DNA of 55,609 bases from Lachnospiraceae bacterium (lineage in GTDB: Bacteria; Bacillota; Clostridia; Lachnospirales; Lachnospiraceae). Where the stretch lies: contig JAAVXK010000008.1 in assembly GCA_022790615.1 (NCBI GenBank), positions 1-55,609 of the forward strand, written 5' to 3'. The position numbers and the translations under genes are program-made. Positions 53,459-55,609 of the stretch are shown piece after piece. The first letter of the stretch is position 1. Every line of letters starts with the position of its first letter. The notes under the pieces are model-generated. The model saw only the letters and a program-made list of their open reading frames with translations, did no database searches and was not told the DNA's origin.

Positions 53459-54844
53459 TTAATTTTCAGCTGTTTTTTTTCTTCCCCCGAAAATGTTAAA
53501 TAAAATCGGTATCAGGAATAGCACAATAATAATTCCCAACATGACATTTCCGTTCACAAACTTTGTCAAATTACCAAACACGATACCCACAAGCGTAAAA
53601 TCCGTATCTGAATACGTTGTATTAGCAAATCCCATGGAATTCAGTACCGGATACATTGCGGCAATCAGAAATGTTGCCACAATGCCGTGAACAAACGAGC
53701 CGGCAACGCATCCCTTTAATCCGCCGCGCGCATTACCGCAGACGCCCGCCGTCGCCCCGCAGAAGAAGTGGAGCACAGCTCCCGGAAGTACGATTGCCAC
53801 AGCCAATCCCATATTTCCCATAAGCGCAAGAATCGCTAACGCTACAATTCCTCCTATAAAGGAACAGAAGAAACCTATCAAAACGCCGTTAGGCGCGTAC
53901 GGAAATACAATCGGACAATCGAGCGCCGGTTTTGCGTTTGGCACAAGCTTTTCAGAAATACCCTTGAACGCCGGAACTATCTCATTGATGAGCATACGGA
54001 CTCCTGACAGCACAATGTAAATACCCGCTGAAAATGTGATGGATTGTATTATAGAGTATATTACCCAGTTATCCTCGCCAATAATTGCCGCAGCTTCCTC
54101 CGGAGAAGAGAAAACCGCCACTCCCGCAACAATGATATAGCATAAGAACATTGCAAGGGCTATCGAAATCGTATTTTCCCTTAAGAAGGATAACATCGTA
54201 GGGAAATGAATATCCTCCGTTGTCGTCGTGTCTTCTTTTTTTCCAAACAGCTTTCCTATCTGGGCGCTAAGCCAGTAACAGGCGCTTCCAAAATGTCCGA
54301 GCGCGAGCGAATCATCACCCGTAACCGCCTCAATCGTCGGCTGCATAAGCGCCGGAAATATCGTCATTACAAGTCCGAGTAACAGCGCGCCCGCAATAAT
54401 CAGCTTTATTCCCGTAAGTCCGCTGATAGTCATAATTATGGATATGAGACATGACATATACAGCGCATGGTGTCCGGTTAAGAAAATGTATTTTAACCTG
54501 GAAAACCTTGCAAGAAATATATTGGCGCACATCCCCAGTGCAAATATTGAAGCGGTCTGTACGGCATATTCATTAAGCGCCAGCGATGCAATCGCCTCGT
54601 TATTAGGTACAACGCCGTCTACATGGAAAGCAGCCTGAAACAAATCTCCGAATGGGATAATAGAAGCCTGAACAACATCCGCACCGGCGTTTAACACAAT
54701 GAATCCAAGAATCGTTTTAATTGTTCCTTTAACACAGGTCTGTACGTCCTGACGCTGCAGAATCAAACCAAGCAGCGCAATCAATCCGACAAAAATTGCC
54801 GGCGTTGATAGAATCTGCTGGATAAATTGTAAAACACTATACAT
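53459..54844 (-). CDS. PTS EIIC component, SgaT/UlaA family
   Basis: A 461-residue membrane permease with about 11-12 helices of the ascorbate-type (SgaT/UlaA) EIIC superfamily, a family distinct from the glucose superfamily. Typical stretches are LQFIQQILSTPAIFVGLIAL at the start, VLNAGADVVQASI, SGVRMLINEIVPAFKGISEK, and AGVCGNARGGLKGCVAGSFVHG. E. coli UlaA transports L-ascorbate, but many Firmicute relatives take other sugars or sugar acids, so the substrate is open. It lies 31 bases downstream of EIIA. Confidence 0.92.
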   Translation of the reverse strand: MYSVLQFIQQILSTPAIFVGLIALLGLILQRQDVQTCVKGTIKTILGFIVLNAGADVVQASIIPFGDLFQAAFHVDGVVPNNEAIASLALNEYAVQTASIFALGMCANIFLARFSRLKYIFLTGHHALYMSCLISIIMTISGLTGIKLIIAGALLLGLVMTIFPALMQPTIEAVTGDDSLALGHFGSACYWLSAQIGKLFGKKEDTTTTEDIHFPTMLSFLRENTISIALAMFLCYIIVAGVAVFSSPEEAAAIIGEDNWVIYSIIQSITFSAGIYIVLSGVRMLINEIVPAFKGISEKLVPNAKPALDCPIVFPYAPNGVLIGFFCSFIGGIVALAILALMGNMGLAVAIVLPGAVLHFFCGATAGVCGNARGGLKGCVAGSFVHGIVATFLIAAMYPVLNSMGFANTTYSDTDFTLVGIVFGNLTKFVNGNVMLGIIIVLFLIPILFNIFGGRKKTAEN

Positions 54845-54875
54845 AATCTTAACTCCCTTCCTTTTATCTTATATT

Positions 54876-55310
54876 TTAGATAGTTTCAAAATATTTATAC
54901 AATGTCTTTACATTCGGAGATTCCAATATATTCCTGACCTCGTCCTCATCAGAAAGCAGCTCCGATATTTTTGCAAGCGCATCCAGATGTTTGTCGTTAT
55001 CCTTAGCCGCCAATGTCACGAATAGTCTGGCCGCCGTTTCCCTGCCTTCAAATACAACGTCTTGTCGAAATAACGTAATACTGATTTGTGTTTCTATCGC
55101 CCCCTGTTCCGGTCTCGCGTGCGGCAGTGCAATGTGGTCCGCTATAACAATATAAGGGCCTAATTTTTCAACATTTTCAATTATCCCGTCTTTGTAACGG
55201 CTTTCTACATAACCGCCCCGTTCAAGCGGCAGTACCGATATTCTAACTGCATCCCGCCAGTCATCCGCCTTTTCACAAATCTGAACATTCTCCTTTTTTA
55301 GAAGTTTCAT
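54876..55310 (-). CDS. PTS EIIA component, fructose/mannitol-type fold
   Basis: A 144-residue EIIA with the phospho-His in HIALPHARPEQGA (about 67), of the PTS_EIIA_2 (Fru/Mtl/SgaA) family. It accepts phosphate from the co-encoded HPr and passes it to EIIB. It is the first complete gene of the operon and follows the truncated gene at the window edge by 137 bases. Confidence 0.93.
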   Translation of the reverse strand: MKLLKKENVQICEKADDWRDAVRISVLPLERGGYVESRYKDGIIENVEKLGPYIVIADHIALPHARPEQGAIETQISITLFRQDVVFEGRETAARLFVTLAAKDNDKHLDALAKISELLSDEDEVRNILESPNVKTLYKYFETI

Positions 55311-55447
55311 GCAAGTTGTCTCCTATCTGAATATTTTGAGTCTGTTACTCTATCTTATATAACACCTTCTAAAGGAATGTTTGCCAAATTATTATTTTTT
55401 TATTCTGATATATGCTTTGTTACACTCCGCGACAATCACATATTGTT

Positions 55448-55609
55448 TCAATCTTTCGTATCCCGCAGTATCATTTCGGCAATACGACAGTTCTCCACTA
55501 CGCCCTCGTCATGGTGTAAAATCCCCTCGCCCGCTTCAAACGGCTCGTCACGGATAATCTTTTCCATCTGTGTTGAGAGCGTGACCGGAAGGCTGTCCTG
55601 ATCCGCCCA
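55448..55609 (-). CDS. 3' end of an unidentified gene
   Basis: The last 53 codons of a minus-strand gene cut by the window edge; the frame ends CRIAEMILRDTKD. Visible pieces are PVTLSTQMEKII and GILHHDEGVVENC. Its position upstream of a PTS operon makes a regulator (for example a PRD-type antiterminator or LevR-like activator) plausible, but the sequence seen here does not show a diagnostic motif. The gap 55311-55447 has no assigned promoter. Confidence 0.7.
   Translation of the reverse strand, partial: WADQDSLPVTLSTQMEKIIRDEPFEAGEGILHHDEGVVENCRIAEMILRDTKD

Noticed and set aside
1-55609. CRISPR array or prophage
   Set aside because: No series of regularly spaced direct repeats, no cas genes, integrase, terminase or structural phage genes were seen. 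The only repeats are the palindromic elements.

Overview
The window looks like a chromosomal segment of a motile, anaerobic, Gram-positive member of the Clostridia, most likely Lachnospiraceae. Grounds: moderate GC with an AT-rich third position in intergenic DNA, AGGAGG-type ribosome binding sites throughout, a CIRCE-controlled htpG, a two-subunit (split) transketolase, BspA-type leucine-rich surface proteins, Big_2 domains with very lysine-rich C-termini, a SigK-type sigma factor without a pro-sequence, an AgrC/LytTR-type two-component pair, a cytoplasmic chemoreceptor, and a glycoside-pentoside-hexuronide (GPH) sugar symporter next to glycosidases. No species is assigned.

Layout. 1-9.1 kb is a galactoside-utilisation locus: a large secreted GH2 enzyme (-), a divergent AraC-type regulator (+) with three copies of YTGATATATC in the shared control region, then a GPH symporter and a GH36 alpha-galactosidase (-). 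9.4-10.6 kb is an isolated gene for a putative calcium-binding protein with a SigD-like promoter and a long leader. 10.6-13.2 kb is an araD-tktN-tktC pentose operon. 13.2-15.8 kb holds an M15 peptidase and an arylsulfotransferase-fold protein that lacks its catalytic residues. 16-20.3 kb has a hybrid sensor kinase, a membrane protein and an amidase. 20.4-26.6 kb has htpG with promoter and CIRCE, an asymmetric ABC-F protein, a CorC/HlyC-type protein and an orphan ParA/CpaE-like protein.

26.6-34.8 kb combines pyrimidine genes (pyrE, pyrF, pyrC) with a radical-SAM/DUF4130 putative DNA-repair pair, a truncated RelB/DinJ-type antitoxin and asd. Two near-identical 165-bp palindromic elements flank the pyrE-radical SAM segment. 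One of them supplies the last four codons and stop of pyrF. A further partial copy opens the window and a solitary terminal repeat lies at 19.5 kb. 35-42.6 kb carries a secreted esterase with Ig-like domains, sigK, a TtcA-like protein, a BspA-like LRR protein and a DEDDh exonuclease. 42.7-50.6 kb is signalling: a CZB chemoreceptor, an NSS symporter, a coiled-coil protein, a GHKL kinase/LytTR regulator pair, and a hemerythrin-receiver fusion.

50.8-55.6 kb starts with a small hydrophilic protein gene and ends with a self-contained phosphotransferase operon on the minus strand: EIIA, EIIC (SgaT/UlaA type), EIIB, a dedicated HPr with Lys instead of Ser at position 46, and Enzyme I. This operon could phosphorylate its sugar without general PTS proteins and its HPr should be blind to HPr kinase.

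No CRISPR array, rRNA, tRNA, prophage or intact transposase was seen. The most unusual signals are the palindromic element family and its capture as coding sequence, the Ser46-less HPr in a complete PTS operon, the catalytically stripped arylsulfotransferase, the half-degenerate ABC-F protein, and a promoter-double-SD-hairpin unit without an ORF at 26.97-27.08 kb.
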